From: Fidelibacterota bacterium
GTDB lineage: Bacteria; Fidelibacterota; Marinisomatia; Marinisomatales; J089
Direction: 5' to 3'
NCBI GenBank assembly: GCA_003695105.1
Contig: RFIZ01000286.1
Location: 1-8,902, forward strand
Length of the DNA: 8,902 nt
Shown: piece after piece, positions 1-6,788 of the stretch
Position numbering within the stretch: the stretch's first letter is position 1
How the letters are laid out: each line of letters starts with the position of its first letter
Position numbers and translations under genes: made by a program
The notes under the pieces: model-generated
What the model was told of the DNA's origin: nothing
Databases searched by the model: none
The model's input: the letters and a program-made list of their open reading frames with translations, nothing else

Positions 1-25
1 CCCTTTGAGTCCTGATGAACCCGGC

Positions 26-1198
26 CTATTGGGGGAGCTGAATTCTGAATTCGGTTCCGGTACCCGGTTCGGAACTGGCCACATAAACTTTACCCCCGTG
101 AAGATCTTCGATAATGCGTTTGGTCAGGGACAATCCCAATCCCCAGCCGCGGCTTTTGGTGGAAAATCCCGGCCGGAATATATTTTTCCATTCTTTCTTC
201 GGTATTCCTTTACCGGTATCCCGGATCGCCAGGATGATCATCCCATCCTCCCGTTGCATTTTCACCCGAATTTCTCCCGAGGATTGTTCGATGGCATCCA
301 GTCCGTTTTTGATCAAATTTTCGATCGCCCAACTCAGAAGCGTACCGTTGGCCTGAATCGTGAGTCCAGGTTCGATCTCGTTGATAATTTGAATGGATTT
401 CCCCATATTGGGGATCCGGCGCTCAAAATAGGCAATCAAATCAGCCACGCAGGCAGACAGGTCCGTTTCTTCCAGGGTCGGTTCGGAACCCATCCGACTG
501 AAACGCTCGTTGATGCGTTCCAACCGGTTCAAATCCGTTTTCATCTCTCCCAATACATCTCCCGCCTGCCTGGGATGGGTTTCCAACCAATCGATCCAAC
601 CCAGTAACGAGGACACCGGAGTGCCCAGCTGATGGGCTGTCTCCCGGGCCATTCCAACCCAGATGAAGCGTTTTTCGTTGTTGCGAATCACCGAAAAACC
701 CACGAATCCCAACAGGATAAATACGGCGACGGCACCAATCTCAATGTAGGGCAACCAGATCAGTTGCTGGATCAACCGCGAATCGCCGAAATGGAGATAG
801 CCAAACGTTACTTTCTCACCTGTTCCCGGCCAGGTATATTGGAGCGGCAGAGGCGGGTTTTGGCGATCCATGGTGTGCATCAGGGCCAGAATCTCCGTCG
901 AATCGGCGGACTCCTCGGGCAGGTTTCGCCAGGATACAGGGCGTCCTTCGGGATCGGATTGAATCACCGGGAACCGCACCTTCTTGATGATGTGCTCAAA
1001 GATGAAATCCAGGTTGGCATCGTCCTGTTCGGCCACTGCTGTTGTGATGAGTTCGGCATACAATCCGGCAATCCGCCGGTTGTCTTCCCGGAGAGACTGG
1101 ACCAGGGATTGGGAATAGAGCAACAATCCGGCGATGAGGATCAACCCCAGCAGGAAGAGCCCTCCCTTGATGTTACCGGTGTGGTGAATCCATTTCAT
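26..1198 (-). CDS. Membrane sensor histidine kinase (AHQLGTP H-box type)
   Basis: Predicted inner-membrane sensor kinase of 390 aa that would autophosphorylate on His and pass the phosphate to a response regulator. Visible in order: a membrane helix at about residues 11-31, an extracytoplasmic region of about 115 residues that matches no named sensor fold I know, a second helix at about 150-171, then an H-box with AHQLGTP (phosphoacceptor His189). The ATPase domain has an N-box ENLIKNGLDA (293-302), a G1 box DTGKGI (327-332), an F-box FRPGFSTK (341-348) and a G2 box GWGLGLSL (351-358), so all ATP-binding elements look intact. No HAMP or PAS domain is evident between the second helix and the H-box. 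The frame is open to an ATG at 1237, but I chose the ATG at 1198 because its ATGA overlaps the stop of the upstream YfhO-family gene and the first helix then starts near the N-terminus. The kinase type is certain; the signal is unknown. Confidence 0.93.
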   Translation of the reverse strand: MKWIHHTGNIKGGLFLLGLILIAGLLLYSQSLVQSLREDNRRIAGLYAELITTAVAEQDDANLDFIFEHIIKKVRFPVIQSDPEGRPVSWRNLPEESADSTEILALMHTMDRQNPPLPLQYTWPGTGEKVTFGYLHFGDSRLIQQLIWLPYIEIGAVAVFILLGFVGFSVIRNNEKRFIWVGMARETAHQLGTPVSSLLGWIDWLETHPRQAGDVLGEMKTDLNRLERINERFSRMGSEPTLEETDLSACVADLIAYFERRIPNMGKSIQIINEIEPGLTIQANGTLLSWAIENLIKNGLDAIEQSSGEIRVKMQREDGMIILAIRDTGKGIPKKEWKNIFRPGFSTKSRGWGLGLSLTKRIIEDLHGGKVYVASSEPGTGTEFRIQLPQ

Positions 1199-3546
1199 GT
1201 TTGTTGTTTCCGCTCCCGCCAGAGAAGGACGACCCAACCCAGGAAGACCAGGCCAAATACGGCGCGGGACAGGGGTCCGGTGATGGAACGGTACGGATCC
1301 CGATAGGACAGGTTCAGGGTATGCTTGCCGGCGGGAATCCGAAAGCCACGCAACAGAAAATTGGTCTTAACAATATCGATGGGTCGATCATCCAGCATTG
1401 CCCGCCACCCCAGCGGATAATATACTTCGGATAAAACTAAAAAGCCGTCACCGGGATTGTCCGTTGCCAATTCAATGGCGTTCGGCTCGTAACGTTGCAG
1501 TATAACCGTTCCTACCGAATACCGACCGGCCAGTTGTGGCCGGTCCTCCACCACGGCTAAGGAATCGGGAGCAAAGGTTTGGTTCACAATCCGGTCGAGA
1601 GCGTCACCACTCGTTTCTACGGACCGAACCGAGGAAACGAACCAGGCCTTGGGCAAAACCCCCCGATTCTCCAGGATTGTTTGTCCATCGGTAAATACGG
1701 TACGAAACCGGGGGTGTTGAACGGTCTTATTGCTGATCAAATATTTTACGTTGAGCATATCCAGAACCGGGAAAGAGCTCAGCCCCTGAGCATCCAACAG
1801 GTCCTGGTAGAGTCGCAATTTCACCGGACGATATCCGCTGACGGACGGAATGCCGAAATAGGCATAACGATTGGTGTTGGAATTGTTGAGAGGCAATATT
1901 CGGGCGTGATCAATATTTTCCTGGAGAAAACGGTCGGCTTTCGTCCGGCGAAACTGAGTTGTGAGATTCCGTTCGGGCTTCAAGGCCAGAAATTCGCGAT
2001 CCACGATCCAATAATCGATCACAGTCAGGGCGATCAGCATCAGAGCCAATCCCTGCACCGGGAGTTGTTTTTTCAGGGTCAGCCATAATCCGGCCAGGGC
2101 GGCTCCGGACAGGGCGAAAGCCAGTCCGGCTCCTTTCTGGAACAGTGCCAGTCGGGCAGATTTGATCGCCGCAAGTACCTGATCCTGGTACCGGCCCAGG
2201 TCCTCAGCCCGGACCAGGGAAAGGAAGTTGCCTCCGAATAGAAGCAGGAGGAGACTGAGGCCGCTGATCGTTCCGAACAGAATCAGGCCCGACCGCTTCA
2301 GTCGTTGCCGGTCAACTTCAGAACTCTCCGTTAGTGTGGACAGAATCCGGGAGAGTCCCATAGCGCCCCAGACGGAGAAGATAAAGGGCAGTAAAATATA
2401 AATCATGGATGGGACCCGAAATTTTCCAAAAAAGGGCGCGAATTTGTACAACAACCAGAACAGAGGCGGAAAATATTTCCCAAAACCAATCACCAAAATC
2501 AGGACGGTGCTGGTGAGGAAAAACCAGTCCCATTCCCGGTTACGTTTCACCCAAAACCCCAATATCGCCAGCAACAGGGGAATCAGTCCCAGGTAGTGAG
2601 TCGATTGAGTAAAAGGCATATACCCCCAGTAGGCGGCTGATTTCACATCCCGGGTGGGGAAATTCTGGAGTCCGAAATAGTAGGGATTGATGAAAGCCAC
2701 CAGCTCCAGCGGATGATAGGACCACTGGGTGGCATACTCCCATTTGGTGCCGGAATCGGTTTCACCCGATTTGTCCAGGACCGATTCCGCCCCCCGGTTG
2801 GAGTGCTGCTGAAAGGAATACACTGATGCGTAGGGGTCGGCCACCATGACCAAAGACAAGACCAATCCGCCTACTATGAGACCGGAGGTCAGCCAGGAGG
2901 ACGGTCCCGGCTCTCCGGATTTCCAGCGCCGGATCAGGGTCCAGAGCCACCAGAAGCCGGCCAACATCCAGGTATAGTAGGTAACCTGGGGATGGTTCGA
3001 CCAGAGCTGGAGACCACTGGCCATCACCAGGGAGAGCCAGGCTTTCCATCCCGGTTGCCTCAAGACCATGTCTACCGTCAGGAACACCCAGGGGATATAA
3101 CTGATGGCAATCATTTTGGAGGCGTGGCCCGCATTGATCAGGCCGAACATATAGGGCGTCAGGGAATAGGAAATCGCCCCCAGGAGGGCTGGAAGCGGAG
3201 AATGGGCTTGCCGGCGCAGAAAAACATAGACTCCCAGTCCACCGATCAGGAAGAAGAAAAAGTACCGAAATCCACGATTTATCCAGGAGCCCATTAGCAG
3301 ACTGCTGACCGGTCCCTGATAGCCGGTGATATAACTCCCGTAGGCGGGCATTCCACTGAACAGCATGGGAAACCATTCCGGTTTGCTATGGTGTTCCTGG
3401 TGGTAATGTTTGATCCATTCATTGATGGGCAGCCGGGAAACCGTATCGTTGGCGGCGGGAACCAGACCCTGGAACATCATGGGATAGAGAAACAGACCCA
3501 GAACCAAAATGAGTACTACAGTCGGAAGGTAGGACTTCGTTTGCAT
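1195..3546 (-). CDS. YfhO-family multi-pass membrane protein (possible GT-C glycosyltransferase)
   Basis: A 783-aa integral membrane protein matching the YfhO family in layout. It has an N-terminal helix (about 7-25), then a conserved-looking outer loop with AANDTVSRLP (31-40) and WFPMLFSGMPAYG (58-70). A long series of hydrophobic segments follows to about residue 510. A soluble, presumably extracytoplasmic domain spans about 515-755 and contains the family-like YYPLGWRAMLDD (709-720) and a LLRGFRIPAGKH stretch (731-742). A last helix (about 760-776) ends in a basic tail. Some Firmicutes YfhO proteins are known to transfer sugars from undecaprenyl phosphate to envelope polymers; Asp34 in the first loop would be a candidate catalytic acid by analogy with GT-C enzymes, which is inference. 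Start ATG at 3546 is supported by AGGGAAG eight bases upstream. The stop overlaps the kinase start, so the two are probably co-translated. Family call is strong; the substrate is unknown. Confidence 0.85.
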   Translation of the reverse strand: MQTKSYLPTVVLILVLGLFLYPMMFQGLVPAANDTVSRLPINEWIKHYHQEHHSKPEWFPMLFSGMPAYGSYITGYQGPVSSLLMGSWINRGFRYFFFFLIGGLGVYVFLRRQAHSPLPALLGAISYSLTPYMFGLINAGHASKMIAISYIPWVFLTVDMVLRQPGWKAWLSLVMASGLQLWSNHPQVTYYTWMLAGFWWLWTLIRRWKSGEPGPSSWLTSGLIVGGLVLSLVMVADPYASVYSFQQHSNRGAESVLDKSGETDSGTKWEYATQWSYHPLELVAFINPYYFGLQNFPTRDVKSAAYWGYMPFTQSTHYLGLIPLLLAILGFWVKRNREWDWFFLTSTVLILVIGFGKYFPPLFWLLYKFAPFFGKFRVPSMIYILLPFIFSVWGAMGLSRILSTLTESSEVDRQRLKRSGLILFGTISGLSLLLLLFGGNFLSLVRAEDLGRYQDQVLAAIKSARLALFQKGAGLAFALSGAALAGLWLTLKKQLPVQGLALMLIALTVIDYWIVDREFLALKPERNLTTQFRRTKADRFLQENIDHARILPLNNSNTNRYAYFGIPSVSGYRPVKLRLYQDLLDAQGLSSFPVLDMLNVKYLISNKTVQHPRFRTVFTDGQTILENRGVLPKAWFVSSVRSVETSGDALDRIVNQTFAPDSLAVVEDRPQLAGRYSVGTVILQRYEPNAIELATDNPGDGFLVLSEVYYPLGWRAMLDDRPIDIVKTNFLLRGFRIPAGKHTLNLSYRDPYRSITGPLSRAVFGLVFLGWVVLLWRERKQQT

Positions 3547-3551
3547 TTTTT

Positions 3552-3558
3552 CTTCCCT
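3552..3558 (-). promoter_or_regulatory. Ribosome binding site of the YfhO-family gene
   Basis: On the minus strand the bases read AGGGAAG, with the GGG eight bases before the ATG at 3546. This is a good purine-rich Shine-Dalgarno match and fixes the start of the YfhO-family gene. Confidence 0.6.
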
Positions 3559-3580
3559 TTCGTGAGGAAGAAATTACACG

Positions 3581-3602
3581 CCTTGAAGCACTTTTCTTCA
3601 GG
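3581..3602. repeat. Short imperfect inverted repeat between divergent genes
   Basis: The arms CCTTGAAG and CTTCAGG pair over seven bases with one bulged T, around a loop of seven bases. The repeat lies midway between the two divergent start codons, where an operator would be expected. It could equally be chance, because both arms are short. Confidence 0.3.
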
Positions 3603-3634
3603 TAAACTCACAGCCAACCGGTTTAACTTTCTTC

Positions 3635-4411
3635 ATGGATAATGGGCATAAATTTGTGTTCATCGGTGGACTCCACCGCAGCGGAACTTCCCTCTTCTTT
3701 AAAAGCCTGAAAACTCATCCGGACATTTCCGGGTTTTCCAATACCGGCGTGGATGAAGATGAAGGACAATTTCTGCAGTCAGTATACCCGATTGCCAAGC
3801 GCTATGGAGGACCGGGAAAGTTCGGGTTCGCGGAAGACATGCATCTCACGGAGAAATCCCCCCTGGTCTCGGCGGAAAACCGAACAAAATTGTTTCAGGA
3901 ATGGTCAAAATGGTGGAATCTGAATAAACCTGTCCTGGTGGAAAAGTCCCCACCCAATATAATCAAGACGCGATTTCTGCAAGCATTGTTTCCTGAAGCA
4001 GCCTTTATCCTATTGATTCGACATCCGATTGCTGTGGCTCTGGCCACCAAAAAATGGAGTTATACTTCTCTGCGATCTCTGATCGCTCACTGGGTTCGAT
4101 GTCATTCCCTCATGCTGAAAGATCGTGTCCATTTGAAGCAGGTCATGGTGTTACGGTACGAAGATTTTGTCCAGGATCCCAATCGAGTACTCCAAACTGT
4201 CTTTCACATGTTGGATCTGAAACCTATCCCCTTCAGGTTGGAAATGAAATCAGGGATCAATGAAAAATATTTTGATCAATGGCAGACGTACCGGAAGAAG
4301 TGGGTAAATCAATGGTACTTCCATCAGATAGAAAAACGCTTTGAAACCGAAGTCAATCGATTTGGCTATAGTTTGGTTTCACCGGAGCGTTACCAGTCGT
4401 TCTCACTATAG
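3635..4411 (+). CDS. Sulfotransferase family protein, GGLHRSGTS type
   Basis: A 258-aa soluble protein predicted to transfer sulfate from PAPS to a hydroxyl or amine of an unknown acceptor. The PAPS 5'-phosphosulfate loop is GGLHRSGTSLF (11-21), followed by ISGFSNTGVDEDEGQ (31-45), a stretch I associate with one particular bacterial sulfotransferase subgroup. VEKSPPN (102-108) and RHPIAVALATKKW (129-141) are the usual central strand and 3'-phosphate-binding segment, and RYEDF (174-178) is the conserved late motif. The start at 3635 is the only ATG, GTG or TTG in frame after the stop at 3584-3586, and the loop begins 10 residues later, so it must be near right. No convincing ribosome binding site precedes it. 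It is the only plus-strand gene here, and several stretches (for example 4261-4320) are visibly more A+T rich than the YfhO-family gene. Its last 22 bases overlap the convergent sulfotransferase. The acceptor is unknown. Confidence 0.88.
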   Translation: MDNGHKFVFIGGLHRSGTSLFFKSLKTHPDISGFSNTGVDEDEGQFLQSVYPIAKRYGGPGKFGFAEDMHLTEKSPLVSAENRTKLFQEWSKWWNLNKPVLVEKSPPNIIKTRFLQALFPEAAFILLIRHPIAVALATKKWSYTSLRSLIAHWVRCHSLMLKDRVHLKQVMVLRYEDFVQDPNRVLQTVFHMLDLKPIPFRLEMKSGINEKYFDQWQTYRKKWVNQWYFHQIEKRFETEVNRFGYSLVSPERYQSFSL

Positions 4412-5313
4412 AAACGCGACCAAAGCGGTTGGAGAGCAACGTAGATGGTCTGAATTTCTTCCGGATGCAGGCGTTTCTTCCAATTGGTCAGGTTGGCACG
4501 ACTGTTCACGGTTACATAGGCCGCCGGGGCGGTGGACGGGATTTCTGTATGGGAAGTCGATTCTGTCATCTGAATGATTTTTCGACGAATGGATGGGTCA
4601 AATTTCAGACCTAACTTCTGGTACAATTGAGCAAACTCGGCCACCGGATGTCTGGACAAATCCTCGTGTTTGAGAAAAATCCAGTCCGGATACCTGGTTT
4701 CCCATTTGATGACCGTCTGGTAAAATAGCTTCCAAAAGACGATCCCTTTGGCCAGGAATCCGGCCTGAGAAGTCGAAACCGACTGGATCTCTTCCGCCAA
4801 GTCCCACAACCAGTCCTGCATCAACTCCGGCTGCTCAAGGAAATGGTCGAAACGCAGATTCCAGTTCAGTCGTTTGATGCTACTGATGACGGCCGCCGGA
4901 TGCCGGATCAGGATGATGGGTTTGACTCCCATTTCCCGAACCAACCAGGGGGTGGAAAAAAAGGCGAAAGGATCTTTGATCAAGGGTCGTTTCGCCATCC
5001 ACCGGGCCCGGGTCCATAAACAAAATTCTTTCAGATGCATAGCCCGGTCCCTCCAGCTCTGCCGGGCAAACAATCCGGGAACGGGATAATAGGTGAAATG
5101 AAAGAGTTGCTCAACCAACGGTCGGAAGGTTCCGGCGTTGCCGGAGTGAATATAAAAAAATCGATGGGGCCACTTTCCCGGCACCCGGCCCTGATTATGG
5201 TCGTTGTTGAATGGCTCCTGGAGATAGCCCATATCCGGATGGAGTGCCAGGGTTTTTCCCACCCAGGTCGTCCCCGACCGGGGGCATCCTGTTACCAGGA
5301 GCGGTGCATCCAT
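4390..5313 (-). CDS. Sulfotransferase, GCPRSGTTWVGK / SRANLTNW type
   Basis: A 307-aa predicted PAPS-dependent sulfotransferase, cytoplasmic by lack of any signal or membrane segment. The 5'-phosphosulfate loop is GCPRSGTTWVGK (9-20), with LQEPFNND (31-38) just after it. KDPFAFFS (113-120) and IRHPAAVISSIKR (136-148) form the core and 3'-phosphate-binding region, and KHEDL (215-219) is the late motif. Near the C-terminus NSRANLTNWKKRL (270-282) resembles the tail of bacterial sulfotransferases that act on polysaccharides or lipids. I chose the ATG at 5313 over the in-frame ATG at 5373 because it makes a TGATG junction with the flippase stop, has AGGGAA eight bases upstream, and places the loop at residue 9 as usual. 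It is the last gene of the minus-strand glycan operon and runs into the convergent sulfotransferase. Family is clear; the acceptor is probably the exported glycan or its precursor, by context only. Confidence 0.9.
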   Translation of the reverse strand: MDAPLLVTGCPRSGTTWVGKTLALHPDMGYLQEPFNNDHNQGRVPGKWPHRFFYIHSGNAGTFRPLVEQLFHFTYYPVPGLFARQSWRDRAMHLKEFCLWTRARWMAKRPLIKDPFAFFSTPWLVREMGVKPIILIRHPAAVISSIKRLNWNLRFDHFLEQPELMQDWLWDLAEEIQSVSTSQAGFLAKGIVFWKLFYQTVIKWETRYPDWIFLKHEDLSRHPVAEFAQLYQKLGLKFDPSIRRKIIQMTESTSHTEIPSTAPAAYVTVNSRANLTNWKKRLHPEEIQTIYVALQPLWSRFYSENDW

Positions 5314-6788
5314 CAACGATTCCCTTTGACTTTCTGCAGGATTTGAGTGCCCAATGACTGAATTCCGGCCCATTCTCGGGCATTGATCAATCCAAAGACA
5401 CGGATCCCCAGGAAGAACAGAATCACCCAGAAAATCTCCACTCCGATCCGGTAAACGGAATTAGAAAGAAAGATTTCAAAAGAAAGAAAACTCACGAATC
5501 CCCCCCAGGCAAAGAGAAGTCCGATCCGTTTCCATTGCCACTGAATCGACCAGGCCGAATCGGACTGATACCAGATCGATAAGGACAAAAAGACATAGGA
5601 TATCACCGTTGCAATGGCAGCGCCCCAGGTACCCATAGATTTGATGAAAACATAATTCAGAATCAGGTTCAGTCCGATCGTGACCAAGGCCATGATACCA
5701 AGAGGTGTGGTTCGATCCTTCAGAGCCGATCCGGCCAAGAAAAAGTGGCGATACCCGTTGGCAAGATAAGCAAGGGCAATCACTGGAATGAAACGGGCGC
5801 CGGGCAGATACTTTTCCGTTGCCAGTAATAAGATGATTTCTTCGCGGAATACTGTGACCAATACCAAAACCAAGACGGCCAGAAATGAATAGTAATACAT
5901 CAAATCCCTGATCATACCCGCCGATTTCTTCTCGGTGTTCATCTTAAATAACATGGGTAGCCAGGCCATCTGCATGGGGGTCACCAACAGCATATTGATC
6001 AACATGCCAAACTTATAGCCGATGGAGTAAACGCCAATTGTGGACAGGTCGACATATCGATTCAGGAAAAAACGATCGGAGGTGGTCAGCACCGGAGCCA
6101 CCATCGCCAGAGGGATGAAGGCGAATCCAAACGATCCCACCCGGGCAAAGTAGGACCAGCGGGGCTGAACCGAATATTGCCCCAGGACGGATATAATGGT
6201 AAAAAGGGTGCTCAAGCCGTACACAATACATTTGGAAAAAACCAGACTGGCGACACCGTAGGCGGGTCCCAAAAGGAAAAAAATGGCCAGCCCCAAATGA
6301 GTGGCCAGTTGGATCAATGAGAGGAGAATGACCTTTTGGGGCTGTTCCCAAAACCGCCAGAGAGTCAGATAAAATCTACCCGTAACCACCAGGAGACCAT
6401 TCAGAAATATCCACGGGAGCAGGTATTCATATTCAGGGGGAATACCTAAAAAGTTCCCCCAGGAGTGCCGACAAGCAACCAGGACGATGGTTACCACCAC
6501 GTTCAGGGCCAGACGAATCCAGAATACAGACGATATCAGAGCCTTCTGATCCTTGGGCGGACACAGATTCAAATGACGAAGCAGACCATTCCCCATACCC
6601 AGTACCAGAAAACTGGTTAAAAACAATTCAATCATCTCGATGATGGCTACAAATCCTACATCGGCCCTGGACAAGGTCCGCGTCAGAATGGGTATTAACA
6701 GGATGGCTACGAATTTATTGGCGATACTTCCTATCCCATAGACAAAAGTATGCTGGGCTAACGTTTTTACGGGTTGGCGGACCGGCAT
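5313..6788 (-). CDS. Wzx-like polysaccharide flippase (MVF/MOP superfamily)
   Basis: A 491-aa, strongly hydrophobic protein with about 12-14 likely membrane helices, the usual length and layout of O-antigen or exopolysaccharide flippases. These move undecaprenyl-diphosphate-linked oligosaccharide from the inner to the outer face of the cytoplasmic membrane. The N-terminus has the typical YGIGSIANKFVAILLIPILT pattern (17-36) followed by LSRADVGFVA (39-48). The mid-protein SDRFFLNRYVD (237-247), just before IGVYSIGYKF (251-260), is a hallmark of the family. The C-terminal part has a further series of helices and a basic end. Start ATG at 6788 forms a TGATG junction with the glycosyltransferase stop, and its own stop forms another TGATG with the following sulfotransferase, so all three are probably translated together. 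A lipid-linked glycan built by the neighbouring glycosyltransferase is the likely cargo; its structure cannot be told from sequence. Confidence 0.92.
   Translation of the reverse strand: MPVRQPVKTLAQHTFVYGIGSIANKFVAILLIPILTRTLSRADVGFVAIIEMIELFLTSFLVLGMGNGLLRHLNLCPPKDQKALISSVFWIRLALNVVVTIVLVACRHSWGNFLGIPPEYEYLLPWIFLNGLLVVTGRFYLTLWRFWEQPQKVILLSLIQLATHLGLAIFFLLGPAYGVASLVFSKCIVYGLSTLFTIISVLGQYSVQPRWSYFARVGSFGFAFIPLAMVAPVLTTSDRFFLNRYVDLSTIGVYSIGYKFGMLINMLLVTPMQMAWLPMLFKMNTEKKSAGMIRDLMYYYSFLAVLVLVLVTVFREEIILLLATEKYLPGARFIPVIALAYLANGYRHFFLAGSALKDRTTPLGIMALVTIGLNLILNYVFIKSMGTWGAAIATVISYVFLSLSIWYQSDSAWSIQWQWKRIGLLFAWGGFVSFLSFEIFLSNSVYRIGVEIFWVILFFLGIRVFGLINAREWAGIQSLGTQILQKVKGNR
5320..5325 (-). promoter_or_regulatory. 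Ribosome binding site deciding the start of the 4390-5313 sulfotransferase
   Basis: The minus strand reads AGGGAA inside the last codons of the flippase gene, with the GGG eight bases before the ATG at 5313. This supports the downstream start rather than the ATG at 5373. Confidence 0.55.

Larger units (their letters stand above)
3547..3634. promoter_or_regulatory. Divergent intergenic region (probable promoters for both directions)
   Basis: These 88 bases separate the divergently read YfhO/kinase pair and the plus-strand sulfotransferase, so both promoters should lie here or very near. Candidate elements are weak. On the plus strand, TTGAAG at 3583-3588 resembles a -35 box, but the -10 at normal spacing is poor. 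On the minus strand a TGTAAT hexamer could be a -10, with only a half-matching -35 in front of it. An imperfect inverted repeat sits at 3581-3602 and an 8-base palindrome AACCGGTT at 3616-3623. I cannot assign a regulator or a start site. Confidence 0.4.

Noticed and set aside
51..73. Inverted repeat GTTCCG ... CGGAAC near the left edge
   Set aside because: It lies inside the kinase coding end (the GTGTEF region), has no T-run and only six paired bases, so it is not a credible terminator.
5..607. Plus-strand open frame of 200 codons
   Set aside because: It lies wholly opposite the kinase ATPase domain, whose motifs are unambiguous; its peptide has no recognisable domain.
1199..1237. ATG at 1237 as the start of the sensor kinase
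   Set aside because: It would add 13 residues unlike a signal or membrane segment and overlap YfhO by 43 bases; the ATGA overlap at 1198 is more typical.
632..1306. Plus-strand open frame of 224 codons
   Set aside because: It is antisense to the kinase N-terminal half and the YfhO C-terminus, with no family resemblance and a low-complexity, Gln- and Arg-rich peptide.
2762..3376. Minus-strand open frame of 204 codons in another frame of the YfhO gene
   Set aside because: The YfhO frame carries clear membrane helices and family motifs over this stretch; the alternative peptide is Pro/Ser/Arg-rich with no family pattern.
5314..5373. Upstream ATG at 5373 as the start of the second sulfotransferase
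   Set aside because: It would overlap the flippase by about 60 bases and add a 20-residue tail before the normal N-terminal strand; the ATG at 5313 has a ribosome binding site and a TGATG junction.
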